33,479 nt of DNA from Chromatiales bacterium (GCA_028284585.1 JANQRK010000041.1:1-33479), one strand, 5' to 3'. Counted from the first letter of the stretch, positions 7,723 to 17,018 are shown. Notes: generated from the sequence alone by a model not told the origin. Numbers and translations are program-made.

Positions 7723-8979
7723 TTAGTGCAGCGGAATCAGCCGGATCAGGCGGCTCAGGGCGCCGCGATTCTGCGCCACTACCCGACGCCCGCGCTCGCC
7801 GACATCGGCACGTGCGCTGGCATCGGCGAACCAGGCACTCACCTGGCTGGCCAACTCCTGTCCATTGCTGATCTGGAACGCCGCGCCGGCATCGATCAGG
7901 ATCTGGCTAACTACCGAGAAATTGAACACATGCGGACCGAAGCACAAGGCGACGCCCTGGGCAGCCGCCTCCAGCATATTATGCCCGCCGGTCATGACCA
8001 GACTGCCGCCGATGAAGGCAACATCGGCCGTACCCAACAGCACAGGCAACTCACCCATGGTGTCGCCGAGGTAGACCTGGGTCGCGTTGCTGTAATCGCC
8101 ATGCCGTGAACGACGGGCCAGTTGCAAGCGCTCACGCCCGCACAGGCTGGCGACTCGATCGAAGCGCTCCGGGTGACGGGGCACCAGAATCAGCAGGGCG
8201 TCGGGGAACCGTTCGAGGATTTGGTGGTGGGCGCTCAGCACAACTTCGTCTTCTCCTTCATGCGTGCTACCTGCGATCCATACCGGGCGCCCCCCCCATT
8301 CACGACGTAGCACCTCGACGCGCTCTTCGAGACTGGCCGGGATATGCATGTCGAATTTGATGCTGCCGGTTACACAGACCCGAGTTGGTGCGACCCCGAG
8401 GCCCCGCAAGCGCCTAGCGTCAGCCTCGCCCTGCGCGGCGATACAATCGAATTGGGCGAACGTCTGCTGCGAAAAACGTCCCAGGCGCGCGTAGCGCTGT
8501 GCCGATCGCTCAGAAAGGCGGGCATTGGCTAACAGCGAGTAAACTCCCTTCTCCCGACACAGATGCAACAAGTTTGGCCAGACCTCGGTCTCAACCAGCA
8601 GTACGACGCTGGGCCTCACGCGGCGCAGGAAACCGGTCACGGCAAACGGCAGGTCATAGGGTAGATAGACGTGGTGCACCTGATCGGCCAGCTGCTGTCG
8701 GACCTGAGCCGACCCGGTCGGTGTCGTCGTGGTAAGCGTGATCTGCAAGCCGGTGTGGCGCGCCAATAGCTCGCGCACCAAAGGCAGCACCGCCTGGACC
8801 TCACCGACCGAGACCGCATGGATCCATAAACCGCCCCAGCCAGGCGGTGGTCGAAAAACCCCGAAGCGTTCCAGCCAACGTGCCCGATAGGCCGGGGCCT
8901 TGATACCGCGCCACAAAAGACGCAGCAGTACCAATGGAAGGGTAAGGTAAAGTAGCAGCGTATACAGGTGTCTGATCAT
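7723..8979 (-). CDS. waaA: 3-deoxy-D-manno-octulosonic acid (Kdo) transferase
   Basis: WaaA (KdtA) transfers Kdo from CMP-Kdo to the lipid A precursor at the inner membrane. The 418-residue length is typical. The N-terminus has a hydrophobic membrane-anchoring stretch (LYTLLLYLTLPLVLLRLLW), then IHAVSVGE with the catalytic Glu60. Also visible are the family segments LVETEVWPNLL, NARLSERS, VTGSIKFD, PRHPERF, GDTMGELP and GGSLVMTGGHNMLEAA. The start ATG 8979 is clear. It is separated from the divergent WbpE-like gene by about 240 bp that should hold both promoters. Whether it adds one or two Kdo residues cannot be told from the sequence. Confidence 0.95.
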   Translation of the reverse strand: MIRHLYTLLLYLTLPLVLLRLLWRGIKAPAYRARWLERFGVFRPPPGWGGLWIHAVSVGEVQAVLPLVRELLARHTGLQITLTTTTPTGSAQVRQQLADQVHHVYLPYDLPFAVTGFLRRVRPSVVLLVETEVWPNLLHLCREKGVYSLLANARLSERSAQRYARLGRFSQQTFAQFDCIAAQGEADARRLRGLGVAPTRVCVTGSIKFDMHIPASLEERVEVLRREWGGRPVWIAGSTHEGEDEVVLSAHHQILERFPDALLILVPRHPERFDRVASLCGRERLQLARRSRHGDYSNATQVYLGDTMGELPVLLGTADVAFIGGSLVMTGGHNMLEAAAQGVALCFGPHVFNFSVVSQILIDAGAAFQISNGQELASQVSAWFADASARADVGERGRRVVAQNRGALSRLIRLIPLH

Positions 8980-9107
8980 GCAGTGGTCGCGGGGCCGGAG
9001 TTTGACTCACCGGCCTGGTCACGCACCAAGCTCCGGCCATCACTTAGTGTTCTTCTCGCTATCGATGCGCCTGTGCCAAGCAATACCCTGCTGTCGCGCT
9101 CGAAACT

Positions 9108-9121
9108 GCATGCTAGCATGC
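9108..9121. other. 14-bp perfect palindrome in the waaA / wbpE-like divergent gap
   Basis: GCATGCTAGCATGC is a perfect palindrome lying between two divergent genes, immediately followed by a second palindrome ATGCCGGCAT. The position fits an operator for a dimeric regulator, but no regulator gene is adjacent, and palindromes of this size can arise without function. Confidence 0.3.
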
Positions 9122-9222
9122 CGGCATCACTAGGGCGGTCGCGATGCCGATACGGCTAACTCGGTAGCACTCCGCGGTCAGGCCACCCTTTGCCCCCCGT
9201 GTAGCAACGGAAACTTCCATAG

Positions 9223-10320
9223 ATGCAATTCATCGATCTGAAGCGCCAACAACAATCGATACGCGATGACCTGGACCGGCGCATCGCGCAAGTGCTAGAT
9301 CACGGACAGTACATCCTAGGACCCGAGATCGCCGAGATGGAGAAGTTGTTGGCCGACTATGTCGGCGTCGAGCACTGTGTTTCGATGGCCAGTGGCACCG
9401 ATGCCCTGATCAGCGCGTTGCTGGCACTCGATTTGAAGCCAGGTGACGAAGTCATCACAACGCCATTCAGTTTCATCGCAACGGCCGAGGTAATCGCTTT
9501 ACTTGGCGCAACTGCTGTGTTCGTCGACATCGATCCGGTGACCTACAACATCGATCCAGCCTTGATCGAGGCGGCGATCAGCGATCGTACATGCGCAGTC
9601 ATGCCAGTGAGCCTGTACGGCCAGTGTGCCGATTTGGACGCGATCAACACGATTGCCGAGCGCCACGGCTTGCCGGTGATCGAAGATGCGGCGCAAAGTT
9701 TCGGCGCCGAGTTCAGTGGGCGCCGCTCATGTGGCCTGACGACGATCGGCTGCACCAGTTTCTTTCCAGCCAAACCCCTTGGCTGCTATGGCGACGGTGG
9801 CGCCTGCTTCACCGATCGTGACGACTTGGCAGCCCGTCTGCGTGAACTCAGAAACCATGGCCAGGATAGGCGCTATCACCATCCACGGATCGGTATCAAC
9901 GGTCGCATGGATACCTTGCAAGCAGCGGTTATCCTGTCAAAGATGACGCTGTTCCCCGACGAAGTCTCACGACGTTCAACGATCGGCGAGCACTACACCG
10001 AACTGCTGGCCAAAGCAGACTGCCGCACGCCACAGATCGCACAGAATCAGCTCTCGGTTTACGCACAATACACGCTTCGGGTAGCCGAGCGAGACCAACT
10101 CGCGGGCCGGCTAAATGAACACGGCATCCCGACCGCAGTTCACTACCCGATCACACTGGATCGGCAACCGGCGATGTCAGGCCGCTACCGCATCTCTGGC
10201 GAACTACCGGCAGCCCATCAGGCCGCGCGAGAAGTGATCAGCTTACCAATGCATCCCTATCTGGAGACGGCCGACCTGGAGCGGGTGAGCACCGCGGTAT
10301 GCGAAGCGCTTGGCCGCTGA
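9223..10320 (+). CDS. WbpE-like sugar aminotransferase (DegT/DnrJ/EryC1 family)
   Basis: A PLP-dependent aminotransferase of 365 residues. It closely resembles my recollection of Pseudomonas WbpE, which aminates the 3-keto group of UDP-2-acetamido-3-keto-glucuronate in O-antigen sugar synthesis. Shared segments include HGQYILGPE, SGTDAL, VSLYGQCADLDAIN, IEDAAQSFGA, SFFPAKPLGCYGDGGA with the PLP lysine Lys184, HGQDRRYHH, DTLQAAV and SVYAQYT. It starts at ATG 9223. It is the only plus-strand gene in the glycan region, lying between minus-strand waaA and msbA. The dehydrogenase (wbpB), acetyltransferase (wbpD) and epimerase (wbpI) partners are not in the window. The aminotransferase call is certain; the exact sugar is inferred. 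Confidence 0.9.
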   Translation: MQFIDLKRQQQSIRDDLDRRIAQVLDHGQYILGPEIAEMEKLLADYVGVEHCVSMASGTDALISALLALDLKPGDEVITTPFSFIATAEVIALLGATAVFVDIDPVTYNIDPALIEAAISDRTCAVMPVSLYGQCADLDAINTIAERHGLPVIEDAAQSFGAEFSGRRSCGLTTIGCTSFFPAKPLGCYGDGGACFTDRDDLAARLRELRNHGQDRRYHHPRIGINGRMDTLQAAVILSKMTLFPDEVSRRSTIGEHYTELLAKADCRTPQIAQNQLSVYAQYTLRVAERDQLAGRLNEHGIPTAVHYPITLDRQPAMSGRYRISGELPAAHQAAREVISLPMHPYLETADLERVSTAVCEALGR

Positions 10321-10339
10321 GGAAGCTGCTTCGACCAAG

Positions 10340-12070
10340 TCATTGCTCATCGAACTGAGTCTTATAGAGTTGGCTATATTGACCGTGCTGGGTAATCAGC
10401 GACTCGTGCGTCCCGCGCTCAATGATCTGGCCATCGTCGACCACGAGGATCTGATCGGCGTGCACGATGGTCGATAGGCGGTGCGCAATCACCAATGTTG
10501 TGCGGTCGCGCGTGAGGTTGCGTAGTGCCGATTGCACATAGCGCTCCGACTCAGTGTCCAAGGCTGACGTTGCCTCGTCCAGAATCAACACTGGCGCATC
10601 CTTGAGCAGCGCGCGCGCAATCGCTACGCGCTGGCGTTGGCCACCTGACAAAAGCACACCGTCTTCACCGACCAGAGTATCGAAACCATCCGGCAGATCG
10701 TTAATGAAATTCAGGGCATAGGCGGCCCGCGCGGCCTCTTCTATCGCACTGCGCGGGGCATCGGCACTGCCATAGGCGATGTTCGCGGCCACGCTGTCAT
10801 TGAACAACACCGATTCCTGCCCTACGTAAGAAATGTAATCACGCAGACTAGTCAGTCTAAGACCCCGTATATCAGTCCCATCCAATTGGATGTCGCCGTC
10901 CTCGATCTCGTAGAAGCGCGGGACCAAAGAGGCGATCGTCGTCTTGCCGCTGCCCGAGCGACCGACCAGTGCCGTGGTGGTACCGGGCGCAACCGAGAAG
11001 GAGACGCCCTGCAGGGCGTCCTCTGTGGCTGCCGGGTAGCGAAACTTCACCTTGGAGAAGGTCAGCTCGCCACGAATCGGGCCAGTCAGCGGCTGTCCAT
11101 CGTCGTGTTCCGGCTGCTGGTCAATCAGCTCGAATACGGTCTCCGCTCCGGCGAGACCTACTTGTAACGGTTGATTGATCCCGACCAGACGCTTGACCGG
11201 TGGGAACAACAAGGCCAATGCAGTGAGAAACGAAACAAAGGCACCTACGGTCATAGGCTCCTGTCCGAGTTGCCCGGTACCCAGGTAGATCAACAGCGCC
11301 ATCATGATGGAGGCTAACCCCTCCACCAAGGGCACGCTGGCCCCGTCGGCGACCACCGCCTTAAATCGATAGCGCCGTTCCCAGTTGGCATGCCAGAGGA
11401 AGCGCTGCAACTCTGCGGCCTGGCCACCGAACACCTTGATAACCCGGTGCCCGCGCACCGCCTCGCCGAGCACATGCGTGATCTCGGCCATGGCATCCTG
11501 CTTCTTGCGACTCAAAAACCGCAGTCGCTTGGCGATCGTGCGTACAACCAGGATCACCAGCGGGAAGAACACGAACACTAGCAGACTGAATTGCCAATTC
11601 AGATAGAGCATGTAGCCTACTAAGCCGATCACAATCACTGTGTCTCGCACCAGAACCATCAGTACCTTGGTTGCTGCGGTCGTCACCTGGGTCACATTAT
11701 GCGTAACCTTGGTGATGATCAGGCCCGTGTTGTGCGCGTCATAATAGGTAGTCGGTAAGTTCAAGATGCGCTCGAACATATGCTGACGCAGATCCAACAC
11801 CAATTTCCCCGAGACCCAGGCAAGTGCCATTTGGCTGGCGACATTGCAGCAACCACGCACGACAAACAGCAGCATCAGAAATATCGGCGCCCAGAACAAA
11901 TAGACTGGATCACGTTCGATGAAGGTGCCATCCAGCAAGGGTTTGAGTAGCATCGGAATCGCCGGTTCGGTCAATGCCAGCAACACGACGAAAACGATGC
12001 CCAGGGCAAACTGGCGCCAGTAGGGACGCACATGGCTGAGCAAGCGCAGATAGAGCTCGCGGCTGTTCAC
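10340..12070 (-). CDS. msbA: Lipid A export ATP-binding/permease MsbA
   Basis: MsbA is the homodimeric ABC exporter that flips core-lipid A across the inner membrane. The N-terminal half has six membrane segments with the family pattern LLKPLLDGTF, WVSGKLVLDLRQHMF and LNLPTTYYDAHNTG. The ATPase domain has Walker A GRSGSGKTT, signature LSGGQRQRVAIARALL, Walker B VLILDEATSALD and the H-loop IAHRLST. The GTG at 12070 is chosen as start because GAGGGG precedes it at six bases and the 576-residue length matches E. coli MsbA (582). An in-frame ATG at 12121 would add 17 residues and has a poorer ribosome site. Its placement next to waaA and glycan genes fits LPS export. Confidence 0.92.
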   Translation of the reverse strand: MNSRELYLRLLSHVRPYWRQFALGIVFVVLLALTEPAIPMLLKPLLDGTFIERDPVYLFWAPIFLMLLFVVRGCCNVASQMALAWVSGKLVLDLRQHMFERILNLPTTYYDAHNTGLIITKVTHNVTQVTTAATKVLMVLVRDTVIVIGLVGYMLYLNWQFSLLVFVFFPLVILVVRTIAKRLRFLSRKKQDAMAEITHVLGEAVRGHRVIKVFGGQAAELQRFLWHANWERRYRFKAVVADGASVPLVEGLASIMMALLIYLGTGQLGQEPMTVGAFVSFLTALALLFPPVKRLVGINQPLQVGLAGAETVFELIDQQPEHDDGQPLTGPIRGELTFSKVKFRYPAATEDALQGVSFSVAPGTTTALVGRSGSGKTTIASLVPRFYEIEDGDIQLDGTDIRGLRLTSLRDYISYVGQESVLFNDSVAANIAYGSADAPRSAIEEAARAAYALNFINDLPDGFDTLVGEDGVLLSGGQRQRVAIARALLKDAPVLILDEATSALDTESERYVQSALRNLTRDRTTLVIAHRLSTIVHADQILVVDDGQIIERGTHESLITQHGQYSQLYKTQFDEQ

Positions 12071-12121
12071 CGAGTACCCCTCACCGATGACCCAGGACCT
12101 GACTACCGACAGCCCGAGCAT

Positions 12122-12140
12122 GACCCTGTCCAGCAGGGTC
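12122..12140 (-). other. Hairpin upstream of msbA
   Basis: GACCCTG-TCCAG-CAGGGTC is a perfect 7-bp stem with a five-base loop, about 50 bases upstream of the chosen msbA start and abutting the alternative ATG. It would lie in the msbA leader and could affect which start is used. No T-tract is present. Confidence 0.3.
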
Positions 12141-12326
12141 GCAACTGCTCATTGGCCTGTGCGGTAGACGTCGCATGGCACTACTAAGCGGCCGCCGCGC
12201 ATCCCTTGCCGCTAATCCGATGAACTGCCCCATCCTACTCACTATCCCGCTCTTGCCGTCTGCGCTGAGAGAACGGCGCCGAGTGTACTGGATACTGCGG
12301 AGTGCTACGAAACCTTTCCGGTTCGT

Positions 12327-13352
12327 TTAGCGATCATCCTGCTCGGCACCACCTGCATCGAGCCACAGGGCCAGAAACAGCAGCGGTAGATAGGTAGCCA
12401 ATGCAAACAGCAGGCCGAGTTGGGGTTCAGTCGCCGCCAGGAGTGCCCACGGCAACAGCCAGCCCGCATTGATCCAGAACACCCCCAGAGTCACTCGTGC
12501 GTGCCCCCAACGCCGTGCGGCCCGTTGATAGGCATGGCTACGATGGGCCTCGAACCAACGATCGCCGCGCACAAAGCGCCGGGCGAGGGTGACCGAGGCA
12601 TCGGTCACGAACACACCGGGCAGGATCAGCCAGGGCCAAAACAGGTCGGCATCGGCGAAGACGGCCGCCAGGCCTAGGATACCCAGTGCCGCTCCGAGAA
12701 ACCCACTGCCGACATCCCCCATGAATATCTTGGCGGGATGCCAGTTCCAAACAAGAAAGCCGAGCGCGGCAGCACCTAGTACGAGCAGTAATGAACACAG
12801 ATCGTATTGACCTGACTGGGTCGATAACCAGGCGCCGGCAAAGGCGATAAATGCAGCCTCGGCAGCTGCGATTCCATCGATTCCATCCATGAAGTTGAAC
12901 AGGTTCAAAAACCACATGATCGAAACCAAGGCCAGCAGATGAGCCGACCAGCCGACGCTCAATTGGCCCTGGGGCACTGGAATCGTCAGCTCGCCGCCAA
13001 GCCAATGGAGCGCCCAGGCAACCGCGACCGCGTGCACCAGAATCCGGCGTGTTGCCGAGACGTCGTTGAGATCGTCACGCAGCCCTATCGCGGCGACGAT
13101 CAACACAGCCGGCAAGACGGCGAGTGCGAGGCGAGGGTCAGGACCACCCGATAGCACCTGCACGACAAACAAGACACCGAAGCTGAGCACGATCGCGAGC
13201 CCGCCACCGCGCGGTGTCGGTTCCAGGTGAGAACTCCGCGCATTGGGGACATCCAGCAAACGTCTGTCCATGGCGTACTGGCGCATCCAACCTGTGGCTA
13301 CCAGGGCCACAACGAACCCCAGTACCATGCCAATCAGAGGATCTGTCAGCAT
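12327..13352 (-). CDS. Undecaprenyl-phosphate sugar-1-phosphate transferase (WbpL/WecA/MraY family)
   Basis: This 341-residue polytopic membrane protein starts O-antigen-type glycan assembly by moving a HexNAc-1-phosphate (in WbpL, GlcNAc/FucNAc-1-P) from its UDP form to undecaprenyl phosphate. Diagnostic motifs are DVPNARSSHLEPTPRGGGLA near residue 40, LRDDLNDVSATRR around 92, the catalytic NLFNFMDGIDG around 150, FMGDVGSGFLG around 212 and the cytoplasmic HRSHAYQRAARR around 270. About ten hydrophobic segments are visible. The start ATG overlaps the stop of the upstream reductase gene by 7 bp, so the two are probably co-translated. The reductase-WbpL pair matches the wbpV-wbpL arrangement of Pseudomonas O-antigen loci. 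The precise sugar is inferred. Confidence 0.88.
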   Translation of the reverse strand: MLTDPLIGMVLGFVVALVATGWMRQYAMDRRLLDVPNARSSHLEPTPRGGGLAIVLSFGVLFVVQVLSGGPDPRLALAVLPAVLIVAAIGLRDDLNDVSATRRILVHAVAVAWALHWLGGELTIPVPQGQLSVGWSAHLLALVSIMWFLNLFNFMDGIDGIAAAEAAFIAFAGAWLSTQSGQYDLCSLLLVLGAAALGFLVWNWHPAKIFMGDVGSGFLGAALGILGLAAVFADADLFWPWLILPGVFVTDASVTLARRFVRGDRWFEAHRSHAYQRAARRWGHARVTLGVFWINAGWLLPWALLAATEPQLGLLFALATYLPLLFLALWLDAGGAEQDDR

Positions 13353-14305
13353 TGGCCCTCGTCCAGAGCGCGCACCGTGTCTTCAAGCGCGCAGGTGCGC
13401 GACTCCGCAGGCCGCCAGCACAGAAGCTCATGGTTCTTGCGAATATCGACTTGCAGCGCGTCACACAAACGATCCGCCACCTCTCCCCTGCCCACCAAGT
13501 TCGCAGCCAGTTTGAGCGCGCGTGGTGGCACCGCAACTAACAACGGCCGCCGTTTCAAAGCGGTCGCAATAGCCGTTACCAGTTCGGTAGTTGACCAGTC
13601 GGCCCCGTCGCTTACCAAAAATACTTGATCAGCGGCCCGTGGGTGGACCAGGCAGAGCGCAGTGAAATCTACGAGGTTGTTTGCGGACACCATACTGCGC
13701 GGCCGATACAGTGCGCCCAATGGCAGCGGGATACCACGCCGCACCCAGTTGACCAAGCGTTGGAAATTTCCTCCAACACCCGGTCCATAAACCAATGGTG
13801 GCCGTACCACGACGAACTCGGTGGCACCCTTGTCGGCCACCTGCCACAGCTGCTGTTCGGCCTCAAACTTGGAGACTGCGTAGGGGCCATCTGGGGCCGG
13901 AGGGTCGCCAGCCCGAAACGGCCGCTCGTCAGTCCGCTCCCCGTTAACCTTGATCGAGCTGAAGAAGACAAAACGCCTTACCCCAGCCATCACGGCAGCC
14001 TCGGCCAGCCGCCGCGAACCCAGCACATTCGCGCGCCGAAAGTGCGCGAGTGGATCTGCCGAGGTCTCTCGCATCACATGTACTCGCGCAGCGAGGTGTA
14101 CCACCACTTCGACTCCCTGAAGCTTGGTGGCCCAATCGGCCTCATCGGCGATATCATCGATCCAGGCCAGCGACACAGGCTTGGCGTTAAAGTCGCTACG
14201 CCCACCACGTCGCATGACACAGGTCACGGCGTGACCGTCTGCGATCAAACGACGGACCAAATGCCGACCGACGAAACCCGATGCACCAGTGACCAATACC
14301 CGCAT
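13346..14305 (-). CDS. NAD-dependent sugar epimerase/4-reductase (WbpV/WbpK-like)
   Basis: An extended short-chain dehydrogenase of 319 residues. The NAD-binding motif GASGFVGRH is at the N-terminus. The active-site serines lie in FFSSIKVNGE, and the YAVSK motif supplies Tyr and Lys. Family members next to wbpL reduce or epimerise UDP-4-keto-6-deoxy-HexNAc, giving UDP-FucNAc or UDP-QuiNAc. The frame is open 43 codons upstream, but ATG 14305 gives the standard Rossmann start MRVLVTGASG and is used here. It overlaps the WbpL-like gene by 7 bp and follows the glycosyltransferase gene after 37 bp, so these three likely form one transcript. Product stereochemistry cannot be read from sequence. Confidence 0.88.
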   Translation of the reverse strand: MRVLVTGASGFVGRHLVRRLIADGHAVTCVMRRGGRSDFNAKPVSLAWIDDIADEADWATKLQGVEVVVHLAARVHVMRETSADPLAHFRRANVLGSRRLAEAAVMAGVRRFVFFSSIKVNGERTDERPFRAGDPPAPDGPYAVSKFEAEQQLWQVADKGATEFVVVRPPLVYGPGVGGNFQRLVNWVRRGIPLPLGALYRPRSMVSANNLVDFTALCLVHPRAADQVFLVSDGADWSTTELVTAIATALKRRPLLVAVPPRALKLAANLVGRGEVADRLCDALQVDIRKNHELLCWRPAESRTCALEDTVRALDEGQC

Positions 14306-14342
14306 AACGAGGCCTCTGACTACCCCTGCTCGGTTTAGCACA

Positions 14343-15122
14343 TCAATGTATCCGCTGGCGGTGCAGCGCGCGCGCCTTACGATAGACATCAGACGCGAAG
14401 AAGCGCGCGATGCTTGCCAAGTGCCAACGCGCATACCGCCAGTGTCTCCGGCTGTACCGTTGTGCGGCGTGGACTATAGATTGTGCTGGATCGACCCACA
14501 CCGAGTAGCCAGCCAACCATAGCCGGCTGCAGATATCGACATCTTCATAGTACAGATGATAGCTCTCGTCGAATCCGCCAATCTCGAGAAACACTGGGTG
14601 AGGAAACATCATGCACATCCCCGCGACCCAGTCCGGTGTCAACAAGCCGTTGTCGGACGGCGCCGTCCAAGAACCAGACCTACCAAATAGCTTGCGCAGC
14701 AAGCGACCGATGGTTGGCAATTCGCGGGCGCTATCTTCCCGCTCACCATTTGGCGAAAAGACCGCAGGTGCGATTACACCGGGCAATCTCAGCCGATCCA
14801 ATTGCCCTGCCAAGTCTGCAAACAGGTCGCCGCACGGCTGTGTATCCGGGTTCAGCACCACAAAGTAGGCACACTGGTCAGCAAGCGGTGGCTCAGCGAA
14901 CGCCATGTTGTGATTCCGTGCGAAACCTTGCGGGCTCGCATTGTCGATTATTCGGACGGGGAAGCTCTGCTGCTGCGGCAATTCAAGATCGACCTCGGCC
15001 ACATTCTTGATCAAGGTGACCTGATAGCGGTACGACGATGACATCTCGGCGAGGCAGGCAAACAGCACGGTCAGATGCCGTGCATGGCCATGACTGACAA
15101 TCGATATATGAATATCTCTCAT
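14343..15122 (-). CDS. Glycosyltransferase family 2 (rhamnosyltransferase-like)
   Basis: A 259-residue cytoplasmic or membrane-associated GT-A enzyme. The N-terminus IHISIVSHGHARHL is the nucleotide-sugar binding strand. GFARNHNMAF and VVLNPDTQP (DxD-type metal site) follow, and the acceptor-side segment GGFDESYHLYYEDVDICSRL is typical of WbbL/rhamnosyltransferase-like GT2 enzymes. No transmembrane segment is evident. It starts at ATG 15122 and leads into the reductase and WbpL-like genes on the same strand, so it most likely adds a sugar during O-antigen unit assembly. Donor and acceptor are unknown. Confidence 0.85.
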   Translation of the reverse strand: MRDIHISIVSHGHARHLTVLFACLAEMSSSYRYQVTLIKNVAEVDLELPQQQSFPVRIIDNASPQGFARNHNMAFAEPPLADQCAYFVVLNPDTQPCGDLFADLAGQLDRLRLPGVIAPAVFSPNGEREDSARELPTIGRLLRKLFGRSGSWTAPSDNGLLTPDWVAGMCMMFPHPVFLEIGGFDESYHLYYEDVDICSRLWLAGYSVWVDPAQSIVHAAQRYSRRHWRYARWHLASIARFFASDVYRKARALHRQRIH

Positions 15123-15334
15123 TATGCACAGCGATAGTTTCTGTGAGCCGAATGCTCTCTGCCGCCACGACCAACCAATGAGTGTTCAAGAAACTTGCTT
15201 TGCGTAAAAAACGCTATCCGGCCGGGGCGGCAGCACATTCGATTGCTTGTGTTCCCACCGCTGACCTCGGCCGAAAAACCGAGAAGAGGGCCGGCCCAAT
15301 CTGTAAAATCTTTTTGCGAGTATCGCACCAAAAA

Positions 15335-16147
15335 TCAGATATTTTTTGGAATGACCTTCCGTATCTCAAAAACATGGTAGTCCATTAGACCTGTTCGAAA
15401 GAGAGATAAATAGTTCGATAGAACCAAGTTCCAGTATTTAGACAAGCTGCTCTTCTTACCGCTACTGAACGCAAATGCATGCTCGTAAAGCTGCTCGAAC
15501 ACATGGATACCGATCGATCTCACAGCCACCAACTCCAAGCTGTTCGCAGCAAGAAGACCCTTCATACGGCTTGTCGAGTAGAAATGATTACCCTGCTTAA
15601 ATCTTACCTTGGAGTTATCTTCGCATGTGATATCGGCGATCACCGCTTTAGCGCCGGGCCTGAGAACCCGTGCCTGTTCTGCAATGAAGTTCCCAAGCCT
15701 TGAGTAGTGAAAACTAGACTCAACGCAAAACGAAAAATCAAACGAGTCATCAGAAAAAGGCATATCCATTGAGTTGCCGTACACAAACTGGACCCGAGGG
15801 CGGCAGTGGGATGCCAGCGCACGTTTCTTAGCCAACTCGAGCTGCCCGCTGGAGACATCCAAGGCTGTCATGTACACAGATTCTTGCTCACAAAACTTAA
15901 TGGCATTACCCCCGGGTCCACAGCCGATCTCCAGGCCCACCGCACCAAGAGTCGATGGACGAAGAAACTCAGTACAGATTTCGAATAAACGAAGTTGCGC
16001 CTGATGAAGATTTGCAGATCCGTTGTCCCAGCAACCGAAATTCAGTAGACCAGCCCAACCATTTTCAGGGTCTGTGCTCAAGTCTATCCAGTAATCGCGA
16101 GACCAATCATAAAATCGATCTACACCGTCTATTTCATCGTTGGACAT
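15335..16147 (-). CDS. Class I SAM-dependent methyltransferase
   Basis: A 270-residue protein with the SAM-binding motif GLEIGCGPGG about residue 70, the acidic end of strand 2 (MTALDVSSGQLELAKKRA), motif II-like FDFSFCVESSFHYSR and motif III-like VLRPGAKAVIADI. The conserved N-terminal WIDLSTDPENGWAGLLNFG resembles methyltransferases found in polysaccharide or small-metabolite clusters. It starts at ATG 16147, 19 bp after the acyltransferase-like gene, so the two probably share a transcript. The region is visibly more AT-rich than the neighbouring housekeeping genes, which suggests horizontal acquisition. The substrate is unknown; a glycan or lipid-linked sugar is a guess from context. Confidence 0.8.
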   Translation of the reverse strand: MSNDEIDGVDRFYDWSRDYWIDLSTDPENGWAGLLNFGCWDNGSANLHQAQLRLFEICTEFLRPSTLGAVGLEIGCGPGGNAIKFCEQESVYMTALDVSSGQLELAKKRALASHCRPRVQFVYGNSMDMPFSDDSFDFSFCVESSFHYSRLGNFIAEQARVLRPGAKAVIADITCEDNSKVRFKQGNHFYSTSRMKGLLAANSLELVAVRSIGIHVFEQLYEHAFAFSSGKKSSLSKYWNLVLSNYLSLFRTGLMDYHVFEIRKVIPKNI

Positions 16148-16166
16148 TTTTGTCTACTAACAGCAT

Positions 16167-17018
16167 TCACCCGTCGATCTCCCTGAAGCAAGCTCGAGCA
16201 CTAGGAGACCGCTGCACCCGAAACCTCTCCAGCAAATCATTAAAACCCTGCTGGTAATCCGCCATGTACCCACTCTCTAGAGCAGTGAATACAGCCTGCG
16301 TGACCGCCGCGTCGGACGCGAAGTTCTTGGGATCAATCGCATCATAAAACTCAAGTCGATGAACCTGGTCCTCAACTGCGTAACGAATACTGGCAGGAAC
16401 AATCAGTGCATCCGATAACCGTGCGATTCGGGCCGGATTGACTTGCATCCAGATCTGCTGCCCAGCGAAAGTGATCGGATATTCGCGGTGGCTTTGTTTG
16501 TATTCACGAACGTCGAACGCAACACCCAACACAGCGGGTCGCTGCTTCAACCAATGCAAAATCCGCTTCGGGGGCTCATCTGAATAGAACAATGACTCAG
16601 TATAAAATTTTTCAACAAGCCGGTGTGCCTTGACCCAAAACCGGACCTCATCTTCGGGCATTACCGCGAAGTTTCGGCGTGAGGCGATCACTGTGTACGG
16701 ATAGCCCAGCACATGCCGCACGACGCCGCCAATCAAGATCCAGCTACCATGGTGCAGCAGCGCGAGCACAACATTGTCGTTGGTCAGCGCCCCGATCAGT
16801 TTCTCGTGACCCTGGTATCTCACCCGACCTTTGACATATGCCGGGGAATAGAGCGAGAGCTCGGCTTTCATGAACCGAAGGTAGTCGGACCGCGTGTAGG
16901 CCTTTGTAAGCAGTGGCGGTGTGCTCGCGAGCAACGCATGGAATTCGCGTCGGACCCGGCAAGCGAGCTGTCCAATGAGTGATCGAGCAGCCTTCACCGC
17001 GGGCAACAACTTGTTCAC
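16167..17018 (-). CDS. LpxL/HtrB-like acyltransferase homologue with altered catalytic motif
   Basis: A 283-residue protein with the general layout of the lipid A late acyltransferase family. There is a histidine motif after a hydrophobic strand (VVLALLHHGSW), then YPYTVIASRRN, VLGVAFDVREYKQSH and an arginine/proline segment IARLSDALIVPASIRY. The usual motif is HFGNWE, where His and Glu form the catalytic HX4(D/E) dyad. Here it reads HHGSWI (residues 89-94), so the acidic residue is replaced by isoleucine. No strong N-terminal membrane segment is seen. The start is GTG 17018. It lies 19 bp upstream of the methyltransferase. It could be inactive, use different chemistry or act on another acceptor. 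The family assignment rests on pattern only. Confidence 0.55.
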   Translation of the reverse strand: MNKLLPAVKAARSLIGQLACRVRREFHALLASTPPLLTKAYTRSDYLRFMKAELSLYSPAYVKGRVRYQGHEKLIGALTNDNVVLALLHHGSWILIGGVVRHVLGYPYTVIASRRNFAVMPEDEVRFWVKAHRLVEKFYTESLFYSDEPPKRILHWLKQRPAVLGVAFDVREYKQSHREYPITFAGQQIWMQVNPARIARLSDALIVPASIRYAVEDQVHRLEFYDAIDPKNFASDAAVTQAVFTALESGYMADYQQGFNDLLERFRVQRSPSARACFREIDG

